Below, piece by piece: positions 1 to 6,562 of a stretch of 7,096 nucleotides of DNA. Location of the stretch: the NCBI GenBank assembly GCA_900754775.1, contig CAAEDZ010000017.1, positions 1-7,096 on the forward strand, written 5' to 3'. The DNA is from Clostridia bacterium. Its GTDB lineage: Bacteria; Bacillota_A; Clostridia; Christensenellales; Aristaeellaceae. The notes beneath the pieces were generated by a model, which saw nothing but the letters and a program-made list of their open reading frames with translations, did no database searches and was not told where the DNA came from. The position numbers and the translations under genes are program-made. Numbering within the stretch: position 1 is the first letter of the stretch; the number at the start of each line of letters is the position of its first letter.

Positions 1-2
1 AG

Positions 3-296
3 CAGGTGGCGCTGAAAAAGTCCACGCAGAACGCCGCCGACGCTTTTTCCTCCGCCCAGACGAAGCTGAACGGCGCCCGCGCCGCCGTCAAACAGACCGC
101 CTCGGAGATCACCGCCTGCGACAAGGCGCTGCGCCTGGCGCAGACCAGCTGGGACGCGGCCGGGCGTACTATAGAATCGGGCAATGCCGCCATTACCAGC
201 TTCGGAAAGCAGATCTCCGTTGCGGAGAGCCGCTTTAAACTGGCCACGGCGGGCATCAGGGACGTCGATCCCCGGCACCACAGCGAATCGGGATGA
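3..296 (+). pseudogene. Phage tail tape-measure protein, internal fragment (truncated at both visible ends)
   Basis: The reading frame is already open at the window edge and continues to a TGA at 294-296. The in-frame GTG at 6 has no reason to be a real start. The peptide is alanine-rich, charged and helical throughout. It carries the stretch KQISVAESRFKLATAGIRD, which resembles the repeat segments of tape-measure proteins in Firmicutes siphophages; these set tail length and help deliver DNA. The resemblance stops around codons 264-270, and the last 8 or 9 residues (PRHHSESG) look like out-of-frame translation of recombinase DNA. I therefore read this as a tape-measure gene cut off by a deletion or other rearrangement. 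It is strong evidence that the recombinases downstream belong to a prophage remnant. Family assignment is from recalled motif similarity, not a search. Confidence 0.6.
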
Positions 297-1377
297 ATTT
301 CAGCGTCTGATGGGCGATTGCCGGGCAGGAAAGATCGATATGATCCTGACCAAAAGCATCAGCCGCTTTGGCCGCAACACGGTCATCTTGCTGGAGTCGG
401 TGAGAGAGCTGCGGACGCTTGGTGTGGATGTCTACTTCGAACGTGAAAATATCCACAGCGCGGAGAGCGCAGGGGAACTGATGCTGACGATCCTATCCTC
501 CATGGCGCAGGAGGAAAGCCGCTCTGTAAGCGAAAATCAAAAATGGCGCATACGTTCCGCTTATAGGCAAGGGGAACCTATGAACTGGCGTTTCATGTTC
601 GGCTATACTATCCGCAGAGGTGAAATAAGGATCAACGAAGGGGAAGCAAAGATCGTCCGAGAAATTTTCATACGCGTGTTGGAGGGAGAATCCTTTGGCA
701 GTATTTGCCGCGACCTCAATAAGCGCGGCATCCCGCGAACGCTGGGCGGGACATGGAGTCCCGCGCATATGCGTGAACTGCTTCGCAATGAAAAGTACGC
801 AGGCAATGCCCTCCTGCAAAAGCAATATGTGAATAACCACTTAGAGAAGAAACTGGTGCGCAACAATGGAGAGCTTCCCCAATACTTTGTGGAAGAATCC
901 CATCCTGCCATCGTAAGCAAAGAAACCTTTGATGCAGTGCAGAAGCGGCTTCAGCAAATCGATATAGCCCTTTCAGGGCGCAAAAAACCGCAGCGGAGCG
1001 AATTGAGCGGCAAAATACGCTGCCCGCGCTGCGGCAAGCCCTACCGCCGGGTGACAAGCAATGGCAGCGTCGGCTGGAACTGTTCCACGTTCGTGTCTGA
1101 GGGGAAAAAGGGTTGTTGGGGGAAGAAGATACCTGATGATGCGCTCAAGGCCGCTATTGCCAAGGCTCTTGCGCTTGCGGAATACGACGCAAGCAGCTGC
1201 GAAGAGCGCGTCAACTGCATCGTACCACGAGAGGGAAATACATTGGAAGTTGTCCTAAACGACGGGAGAACAGGAACCGTCACTTGGGAAGAAAGGAGCC
1301 GCGCCGAGAGTTGGACCCCCGAGATGAAAGAACGGGCGCGCCATGCAGCGCAACGGAAAAGAACATGCGTAAAGTGA
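184..1377 (+). pseudogene. Large serine recombinase, N-terminally truncated (catalytic serine lost)
   Basis: The open frame gives 397 aa, but about the first 27-32 residues are tape-measure DNA read in another frame. True recombinase homology starts near 271-283 (TANRDEFQRLM). From there the family layout is clear. The end of the resolvase domain includes SISRFGRNT, with the two active-site arginines at residues 61 and 64, and AQEESRS near 108-114. A recombinase domain with RGIPRTLGGTWS and LLRNEKYAGNALLQK follows. A zinc ribbon has Cys280, Cys283, Cys300 and Cys311. The tail is short and lacks a long coiled coil (VTWEERSRAESW), as in the first member of many tandem recombinase pairs. The RVST-type block with the nucleophilic serine, roughly the first 70 residues of the family, is absent, so the product cannot cut DNA by itself. 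Its stop overlaps the start of the next recombinase, so the two were probably co-translated. Confidence 0.85.
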
Positions 1378-2951
1378 CCATCATTCCTAAAAACCGGAAT
1401 CTGTTTTCTGCCACGCCTGAAACGCCTGTCACAAAACGCCGCGTAGCCGGCTATGCGCGCGTATCCACAGACAGCGACGAGCAGTTCACCAGCTACGAAG
1501 CGCAAATCGATTATTACACAAGGTTCATCACCGCCAGGCAGGACTGGACGTTTGTCAATGTCTATACGGATGAGGGCATTTCGGGAACGAATACCAAAAA
1601 ACGTGAAGGATTCAACCAAATGATCGCCGATGCGCTGGCCGGAAAGATCGATCTTATCGTAACCAAGTCCGTGAGCCGTTTTGCCCGCAATACCGTGGAT
1701 TCCCTGACGAGCATCCGCAAATTGAAAGAACATGGCGTAGAGGTATTTTTTGAAAAGGAAGGCATCTGGACATTCGACGGCAAAGGCGAGTTACTCATCA
1801 CCATCATGTCAAGCCTTGCACAGGAGGAAAGCCGCTCGATCTCTGAAAACGTCACCTGGGGCTGCCGCAAACGCTTCGCCGATGGTAAGTTCAGCTTTGG
1901 ATACAGCCACTTTCTTGGTTACGACAAAGGGCCTGATGGCACGCCAGTCATCAATCAGGAGCAGGCGAAGGTCGTTGTGCAGATCTTTCGCATGTTCATC
2001 GAGGGAAAAGCTGCCAGCAAAATCGCACAGGAGTTGACGCGCGCGGGTATTCCTACGCCAAGCGGGAAAACCAAGTGGTCGTATTCCACCGTGATGAGCA
2101 TCCTGCAAAACGAAAAGTACAAAGGCGACGCGCTATTGCAAAAGGGGTTTACCGTAGACTTCCTCACCAAGAAATTCAAGAAAAACGAGGGGGAGGTCCC
2201 GCAGTACTATGTGGAAGCGAGTCATGAGCCGATCATCGCCCCGGAGGAATTTGACCTTGTGCAGGCGGAACTGAAACGCAGGAGGCAGGCGCCTTATCGT
2301 TCTGCCAACGTATTGTGCAGCCGTCTGTTTTGTGCTGCGTGTGGGAGCTTCTATGGGCCGAAGGTCTGGCACTCAAATGACAAGTACAGGCATATCGTCT
2401 GGCGGTGCAATGCCAAGTTCAAGGGCGATAAAAAGTGCCCTTCGCCGGTTTTGCGCGAAGAGCAGATCAAAGGGATGTTCATGGTCGCCTACGACGCGCT
2501 GACATCCAGCCGCACACAGATCGCTGCGGACACGCGGGCAATGGTTGCAAAACTGACCGATTGCACGCAGATCGACGGTCAAATCACCGAGGCTGAACAG
2601 GTGTTGGATGAGGTCTCTGTACTCATCCGTGCTGCGATCCACGATCATGCTCAACAGGCGGGAGACCAGACTGCTTTCAACAAACGCTATGGCGAATTGG
2701 AGGCGCGTTATACTGCCACGCAAGAGCGGCTTGCCGAGCTGAATAAGCAAAAAGAGGAGCGCTTGGATCGCAAGCGTCGTATCTCACGCTTCCTCGATGA
2801 TTTGAAGCGCGCAGAACCCCTTGACCGCTGGGATGATCGCTTGTGGCAGATGCTGGTGGAGAAGGCTGTGGTGCAGGAAAACGGCAGCATCGACTTTGTG
2901 TTCTTCAATGGAAAGGTTATTCCCGTGGAGTCGAAAGAGTGGCGTCATTGA
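1365..2951 (+). CDS. Large serine recombinase / site-specific integrase, complete
   Basis: This 528-aa protein has the size and layout of large serine recombinases, which integrate and excise phages and transposons through a phosphoserine intermediate. The resolvase domain starts with YARVSTD, giving Arg32 and the nucleophile Ser34. It continues with DEGISGTNTKKRE and SVSRFARNT (Arg105, Arg108). A recombinase domain contains AGIPTPSGKTKWS and ILQNEKYKGDALLQKG. A zinc ribbon has Cys323, Cys326, Cys348 and Cys358. A predicted coiled coil lies at about 404-477, and the protein ends with the usual LDRWDDRLWQMLVEKAVV tail segment. No key residue is missing. The ATG at 1365 is preferred because it places the RVST motif about 30 residues in; the frame also extends up to a TTG at 1284, but that stretch lies wholly inside the previous gene. 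The start overlaps the previous stop by 13 bp with only a weak RBS, suggesting translational coupling. Confidence 0.93.
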   Translation: MRKVTIIPKNRNLFSATPETPVTKRRVAGYARVSTDSDEQFTSYEAQIDYYTRFITARQDWTFVNVYTDEGISGTNTKKREGFNQMIADALAGKIDLIVTKSVSRFARNTVDSLTSIRKLKEHGVEVFFEKEGIWTFDGKGELLITIMSSLAQEESRSISENVTWGCRKRFADGKFSFGYSHFLGYDKGPDGTPVINQEQAKVVVQIFRMFIEGKAASKIAQELTRAGIPTPSGKTKWSYSTVMSILQNEKYKGDALLQKGFTVDFLTKKFKKNEGEVPQYYVEASHEPIIAPEEFDLVQAELKRRRQAPYRSANVLCSRLFCAACGSFYGPKVWHSNDKYRHIVWRCNAKFKGDKKCPSPVLREEQIKGMFMVAYDALTSSRTQIAADTRAMVAKLTDCTQIDGQITEAEQVLDEVSVLIRAAIHDHAQQAGDQTAFNKRYGELEARYTATQERLAELNKQKEERLDRKRRISRFLDDLKRAEPLDRWDDRLWQMLVEKAVVQENGSIDFVFFNGKVIPVESKEWRH

Positions 2952-3348
2952 CCGTTACGCGGCCGGAACGAACAAGCTCTGCAAGCCATTCCGCAAAGCA
3001 TTTTTCAAGTTCTGCGCGGGTAAAGGTCAAAATTTCCTCATGCTCGCGAAGGGCGGGCTGCACCCGGAAGCGATAATGGATATAGCACTCATGGGAACAG
3101 AATACCCTGTGCTTGCATGGGGTGGCAAAGAACACTGTGCCACAATTCTTGCAGACCACTGTATTGCGAGGACGCGACACCCTTTGCACTTCACGATAGC
3201 GCAACGCTTCTTCCTGCGTTAAAAGGCCATGACGCCGGCAATGCGTCTTGACCGTCTCGCGCTTGATGTCCAACCGTCGCGCGATCTCTGCATAGCCGAT
3301 GCCCTGCTGTCGCAAAGTGAGGATATGTCGTTTCTGCATTTCGTTCAT
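2917..3348 (-). CDS. Small helix-turn-helix and Cys-rich zinc-finger protein of recombinase-associated type
   Basis: The 143-aa product begins with a helix-turn-helix of the sigma-70 region 4 / resolvase C-terminal kind (about residues 5-42; GIGYAEIARRLDIKRETVK). A Cys cluster follows at 66, 69, 78, 84 and 88 (VCKNCG ... FCSHEC), which probably binds zinc. Small proteins with this N-terminal HTH and a CxxC...FCSxxC knuckle are common next to serine recombinases in Clostridia and are often annotated as sigma-70-like. The C-terminal 55 residues, with a helical segment rich in Glu and Ala, are not familiar to me. The gene overlaps the upstream 84-aa gene by an ATGA and lies in the same probable operon. 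Its 3' end runs 35 bp into the 3' end of the complete recombinase on the other strand. A DNA-binding regulator of the element, or a directionality helper, is a reasonable inference; no function is proven. Confidence 0.8.
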   Translation of the reverse strand: MNEMQKRHILTLRQQGIGYAEIARRLDIKRETVKTHCRRHGLLTQEEALRYREVQRVSRPRNTVVCKNCGTVFFATPCKHRVFCSHECYIHYRFRVQPALREHEEILTFTRAELEKCFAEWLAELVRSGRVTVNDATLSTPRE

Positions 3349-3599
3349 TTATCGTCCACACCCCGGAAGATACTGCCCGAAGCCAGCCTGCAAGCGGCAG
3401 CCACGTCGTTGGCAAGCTGTTTGCGCTCATCATCGGAGATCAACCCTTCGCGCTCCAATCGTTCCAGCAACACATCTGCGCAGGCGTAGCGCATGACACG
3501 GCCGCGCAAAAAGCGCAGTTGCGCAGAGGACATGGGGCGCGGCTTTCCCCCATGCACGATGGCCACTCCTCGTCTGGCGGAACTGACTTTGCCTGCCAT
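3345..3599 (-). CDS. Small SHOCT-like protein of mobile-element type
   Basis: This 84-aa protein has a basic N-terminus (residues 1-22) followed by two predicted helices. The segment VLLERLEREGLISDDERKQL (about residues 43-62) matches the short SHOCT-like pattern, a helix, then a Gly-Leu-Ile turn, then an acidic helix, seen in small proteins encoded beside serine recombinases and HTH-zinc proteins in Firmicutes elements. The start is well supported: an ATG at 3599 preceded by GGAGGTG with 7 nt spacing, and a plausible promoter further up. Its stop overlaps the start of the HTH gene (ATGA), so the two are probably translationally coupled. The role is unknown; a small regulatory or adaptor protein acting with the HTH protein is inferred from position only. 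Confidence 0.75.
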   Translation of the reverse strand: MAGKVSSARRGVAIVHGGKPRPMSSAQLRFLRGRVMRYACADVLLERLEREGLISDDERKQLANDVAAACRLASGSIFRGVDDK

Positions 3600-3606
3600 G
3601 CTGGCA

Positions 3607-3614
3607 CACCTCCA
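3607..3614 (-). promoter_or_regulatory. Ribosome binding site of the 84-aa gene
   Basis: On the minus strand the sequence TGGAGGTG lies 7 nt before the ATG at 3599. This near-consensus Shine-Dalgarno site fixes the start of the small gene and supports it as a real gene. Confidence 0.75.
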
Positions 3615-3629
3615 CTTGAGATGTGTGGT

Positions 3630-3658
3630 ATGTTAGCATAGGAGGGATGGAGATACAA
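3630..3658 (-). promoter_or_regulatory. Probable sigma-A extended -10 promoter for the two small genes
   Basis: Reading the minus strand, TTGTAT (3658-3653) is followed after 17 bp by TAACAT (3635-3630). The -10 is directly preceded by TGC, which makes an extended -10 (TGnTAACAT). The -35 is weak (3 of 6), but the spacing is optimal and the site lies about 30 nt before the 84-aa start. Transcription would run into both small genes and then against the recombinase genes. Confidence 0.5.
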
Positions 3659-3803
3659 GGCTTCGCGGCAGTCAAAGTTGGAACGATTTATTTGATGAAA
3701 TGCGTTTTTCGCATCCCTTTCTTTATGTAGTCACGCGCCTCGTTTTTTTCATTGCGCGCGTCTCATGCAGCGGAGCGATCCAGACCCACGAACTGCGGAT
3801 TAA

Positions 3804-3842
3804 GCAACAGTCGTCGCGGTTATATAGCGCGACGACTGTTGC
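3804..3842 (-). terminator. Perfect 15-bp hairpin, possible terminator of the permease-DUF917-HyuA operon
   Basis: The arms GCAACAGTCGTCGCG (3804-3818) and its exact complement (3828-3842) flank a 9-nt AT-rich loop. The hairpin begins 64 nt after the HyuA-like stop on the minus strand and would be very stable in RNA. On that strand it is followed by TTAATCC, a poor U-tract, so a canonical intrinsic terminator is only partly matched. On the plus strand no gene reads into it and no T-run follows. Alternatives are an operator for a dimeric protein or an mRNA-stabilising 3' stem. Confidence 0.5.
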
Positions 3843-3906
3843 CTGCTCGGCTTTGCGCTTTGTCCCGGGTAGTGCCTGTTCGGCAAACTCTGACCGCCCC
3901 GTTCGC

Positions 3907-5457
3907 TCAGCGCAACTCCCCGGCGGACTTGACCTTGACGCGGCAGGTGTTGCCCGGATAGTACGCGAGGGGGACGTCCTCCACTTCGATGATCTCCACC
4001 GTTTCGCGCTTCGCGCCCGCGTTGACGGCCATTTCGATGGCTTCGTTTTTCGCCTTTTCCAGCGCCTGTTCGCGGGGAAGTTCGTTGTAGTCGATCAGCG
4101 CCTCATAGGTGCCGCTGACTTTGGAAATGGCGGAGCCGATGGCGTTGGCCGTGCCGAAGAAATTCGGTTTGGTGACGCTGCGCGCGCCGGCGAGTTTTTC
4201 CGGCAGGAGGATGGAACCGCCGCCGACGAGAATAACGTCTATGTCCTCGCTGGAGACTTTCATCACGTCGATGCTCTCTTCCACAAGCTCGCGGATGGCG
4301 GCCAGCGCCTTTTGCGCCAAGTCTTCGCTGATGTGGGCGACCTTGCCGGCGTCGCCGATGTTCGCCATACCCAAGCGCACGGCGATGTCCGTCGCGGTCA
4401 GCGTATCGCCGCCAAAGACCAGCGCCTTCTCCGTGAGCCTGTACCCGACGCTGTCCGGGCCGACGGTGACGGAGCCGTCCGCATGCTCGCGGACGATGGA
4501 GCCGCCGCCCAGTCCGATCGAATAGACGTCCGGCATGCGGAAGTTGGTGCGCACGCCGCCGATGGTCACCGCCACGCCGGATTCGCGCGGGAAGCCCGAC
4601 TGGATGACGCCCAGGTCCGTGGTCGTCCCGCCCACGTCGATGACGATGGCGTTGTCCAAATGGCTCAGATAGCTCGCGCCGCGTATGGAGTTCGTCGGGC
4701 CGCAGGCGATGGTCAGGATGGGGTAGCGGCGCGCGTGTTCCATGGTCATGAGCGTGCCGTCGTTCTGGGAAAGATAGACCTCCGCGTTGGCGATGCCTTC
4801 TTGCGCGAGGCTGTAGGCAAAGCCCTCTGTAAAGCGCTCGGCGACTTTGTAGAGCGCGGCGTTGAGGATGGTGGCGTTCTCGCGCTCGATCAGGCCCATG
4901 GAGCCGATCTCGCTGGAGATGGAGATGTGCACGTCCTCGCCCATGACCTCGCGGCAGATCTGCGCCGCGCGGCGCTCGTGATCCGCCCGCACGGTGGAAA
5001 AGACGCAGGAAATGGCGATGGACTGCACCTTCCCCTTCAGCTCCGCAAAGAACGCCCGCGCGGCGTCCTCGTCCAGCGGCGCCAGTTCCTTGCCGTCGTA
5101 CTCAAACCCGCCGCCGATGACGGCGCTCTTTTCGCAGATAAAGCGGATGTCCTCCGGCCAGTCCACCATCGGCGGCACGCCCACGGTCGCCGGCGCGCCG
5201 ATGCGCAAAAGGCCGATTTGGGCCAGATTCTTGCGCTCGACGATGGCGTTGGTACACTGCGTGGTGCCCAGCATGGCTTGTCGTATCTCACTGCGGTCGA
5301 TCTGCGTCTGCCCAAGCAGCGCCTGCACCGCGCCGATGATGCCTTCAAAGACGTTTCCCGAGGTTGGATGCTTGACCTCGGCGATGACGCGCAGATTTTC
5401 GTCGATGAGGACGGCGTCGGTATTGGTGCCGCCTACGTCGATGCCCAGCTTATACAT
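3907..5457 (-). CDS. Hydantoinase/oxoprolinase family protein (HyuA-like, ATP-dependent)
   Basis: The 516-aa protein has the actin-like ATPase fold motifs of the hydantoinase A/5-oxoprolinase family, cytoplasmic enzymes that use ATP to open cyclic amides. The phosphate-1 motif GIDVGGTNTD is at residues 5-14, the phosphate-2 motif VIDVGGTTTD at about 272-281, a GLGGGSI loop at about 315-321, and an adenosine-type VGGGS at about 411-415. It is shorter than full HyuA (near 700 aa), lacking the C-terminal extension, as in other relatives found beside DUF917 genes. No hyuB partner is in the window. The ATG at 5457 is chosen because GGGAGG lies 8 nt upstream; an in-frame GTG at 5466 overlaps that site and is less likely. 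The start overlaps the DUF917 stop by 8 bp, implying coupled translation. The substrate is probably a hydantoin-like ring, but its identity is inferred only from the neighbours. Confidence 0.9.
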   Translation of the reverse strand: MYKLGIDVGGTNTDAVLIDENLRVIAEVKHPTSGNVFEGIIGAVQALLGQTQIDRSEIRQAMLGTTQCTNAIVERKNLAQIGLLRIGAPATVGVPPMVDWPEDIRFICEKSAVIGGGFEYDGKELAPLDEDAARAFFAELKGKVQSIAISCVFSTVRADHERRAAQICREVMGEDVHISISSEIGSMGLIERENATILNAALYKVAERFTEGFAYSLAQEGIANAEVYLSQNDGTLMTMEHARRYPILTIACGPTNSIRGASYLSHLDNAIVIDVGGTTTDLGVIQSGFPRESGVAVTIGGVRTNFRMPDVYSIGLGGGSIVREHADGSVTVGPDSVGYRLTEKALVFGGDTLTATDIAVRLGMANIGDAGKVAHISEDLAQKALAAIRELVEESIDVMKVSSEDIDVILVGGGSILLPEKLAGARSVTKPNFFGTANAIGSAISKVSGTYEALIDYNELPREQALEKAKNEAIEMAVNAGAKRETVEIIEVEDVPLAYYPGNTCRVKVKSAGELR

Positions 5458-6550
5458 TTCCCGCACCTCCCTTGACGCGCTCCTCCACAGGGATATAGTC
5501 GGCGTCTATGCCGAAATACCGCGGCCCCACCAGTTCAAGGCCCTTGGGCGTGCGCCACATGGGATAGCACTTCAGGCCCACCACCAGCACGCGCTTGCCG
5601 TACTTCAGCCCATCCGTGGTGACGGGAATAAATGTCTCCGTATCCACCAGGCAGATAAGATCCGGCGCGGTGGCGAGTATACAGCCGTCCACGCTGGCGC
5701 AGAGGTTCTCGTTCTGGAAGGTCACTTCCGCATATTTCCCCTTGCACTCGCCGATGCCCTCGAGCTGCACCCGGCCCAAATTGAACTTGCCGTTGGTGGT
5801 GCGCAGCACGTCGGAAATTTTGCCCTTGAACAGGCGAATGCCCTCGGAGAACGCCAGGAAGTTCTCCTCCGGCGTGCCCTCCGTGGCGTTTTTCACGTTG
5901 CGGATGGCCTTGCCGAGCTGCTCGCTGCGGGTGACGATGTCGTGGACGGAGTAGGCCTTCATCGTCTTGCCGTCCATGACGTACAATGAGCAGGTCACGC
6001 TGCCGCCGCAGGACATGGTGACGGAGCGCGCCAACTCCTCCGTCCACTGGTTGGTGATGGTTTCAAAAATGACGCTATTGCCCTTTTCATCTGTCAGGGC
6101 CATAGGCGTGGCGGAAACGCCGCCGATGGTGAAGGTGACCATCTGCAGTTCCGGGAAGGCGCGGCCCATGCCGTCGCAATCGACCATGGGCAGGCCAAGG
6201 CGCGCCGCCGCCGCGATGGGCAGCATGGAATTGACGCCGCCCGCCTCCATCGGCATGGTCGCGTACACCTTGCGTCCGAAATAGCGCTCCACCATTTCAA
6301 AGATGCGCTTGTATTCCGTGCCGCCGATGCCCTTTTCGCAAAGGACCGTGGGCGCGCCCATCATGGCGATGGGCATGATCAGGGCGTCATCGGGCACTTC
6401 CTCAGGCGAGATGAGCGTTACCTCACCGCACTCGCGCACCGCGCCGATGGCCATCAGTTTTCCGATGTAGGGGTCGCCGCCGCCACCCGCGCCGAGCAGC
6501 GACGCGCCCAGGGCGATGTCCTCGATCTGTTGGATGCCGATCTTTCTCAA
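5450..6550 (-). CDS. DUF917 family protein (S-methyl-thiohydantoin desulfurase-type)
   Basis: The product (366 aa from the start chosen here) matches the DUF917 family over its length. The near-N-terminal glycine loop GAGGGGDPY is at about residues 20-28. A conserved central block, PMEAGGVNS ... AAARLGLPMVDCDGMGRAFPE, spans about 99-135, and the ending PKGLELVGPRYFGID is also recognisable. Members have been linked to S-methyl-thiohydantoin desulfurase activity, and the family often sits with HyuA-like ATPases and nucleobase permeases. I infer a role in processing a hydantoin- or thiohydantoin-type ring before or with the HyuA-like enzyme. The start is ambiguous: TTG at 6550 has GAGGTG six nt upstream, while the GTG at 6559 is part of that same RBS and has no good site of its own. 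The gene follows the permease stop almost directly. Confidence 0.88.
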   Translation of the reverse strand: MRKIGIQQIEDIALGASLLGAGGGGDPYIGKLMAIGAVRECGEVTLISPEEVPDDALIMPIAMMGAPTVLCEKGIGGTEYKRIFEMVERYFGRKVYATMPMEAGGVNSMLPIAAAARLGLPMVDCDGMGRAFPELQMVTFTIGGVSATPMALTDEKGNSVIFETITNQWTEELARSVTMSCGGSVTCSLYVMDGKTMKAYSVHDIVTRSEQLGKAIRNVKNATEGTPEENFLAFSEGIRLFKGKISDVLRTTNGKFNLGRVQLEGIGECKGKYAEVTFQNENLCASVDGCILATAPDLICLVDTETFIPVTTDGLKYGKRVLVVGLKCYPMWRTPKGLELVGPRYFGIDADYIPVEERVKGGAGNV

Positions 6551-6556
6551 TGTTTT

Positions 6557-6562
6557 CACCTC
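6557..6562 (-). promoter_or_regulatory. Ribosome binding site that decides the DUF917 start
   Basis: Minus-strand GAGGTG overlaps the permease TGA and lies 6 nt before a TTG at 6550. It also contains the alternative GTG start (6559), so that GTG is more likely part of the RBS than the initiator. Confidence 0.5.

Larger units (their letters stand above)
3600..3906. other. Intergenic stretch between the small mobile-element genes and the catabolic operon
   Basis: No convincing gene lies in these 307 bp on either strand. The right-hand side of the small-gene operon (RBS, promoter) occupies 3607-3658. A short hairpin with stem ATGCG and a T5 loop lies at 3700-3714, and a run of seven T at 3743-3749. 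A perfect 15-bp inverted repeat occupies 3804-3842, and beside it (3784-3804) is a piece resembling part of a tRNA-Lys gene on the minus strand. The base composition also changes here, from the moderate GC of the recombinase genes to the GC-rich operon, so the edge of the mobile element is likely within this stretch. Confidence 0.5.

Noticed and set aside
1284..1364. Upstream extension of the complete recombinase from TTG 1284
   Set aside because: These 27 codons overlap the coding end of the first recombinase and carry no family similarity; the ATG at 1365 puts the catalytic serine at the usual depth.
3..1377. In-frame tape-measure/recombinase fusion protein
   Set aside because: The two parts are in different frames and the tape-measure frame stops at 296; no slippery sequence is seen near the junction that would support programmed frameshifting.
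1041..1733. 230-aa open frame on the minus strand
   Set aside because: It is antisense to the end of the first and start of the second recombinase, with no recognisable motif and no RBS.
3700..5475. 591-aa open frame on the plus strand
   Set aside because: It lies antisense to the HyuA-like gene over most of its length, has an Asp/Arg/His/Ala-rich composition typical of reverse-strand translation of GC-rich genes, and shows no domain or RBS.
4994..5989. 331-aa open frame on the plus strand
   Set aside because: It is antisense across the HyuA-like/DUF917 junction. Both minus-strand genes carry clear family motifs, so this frame is a shadow.
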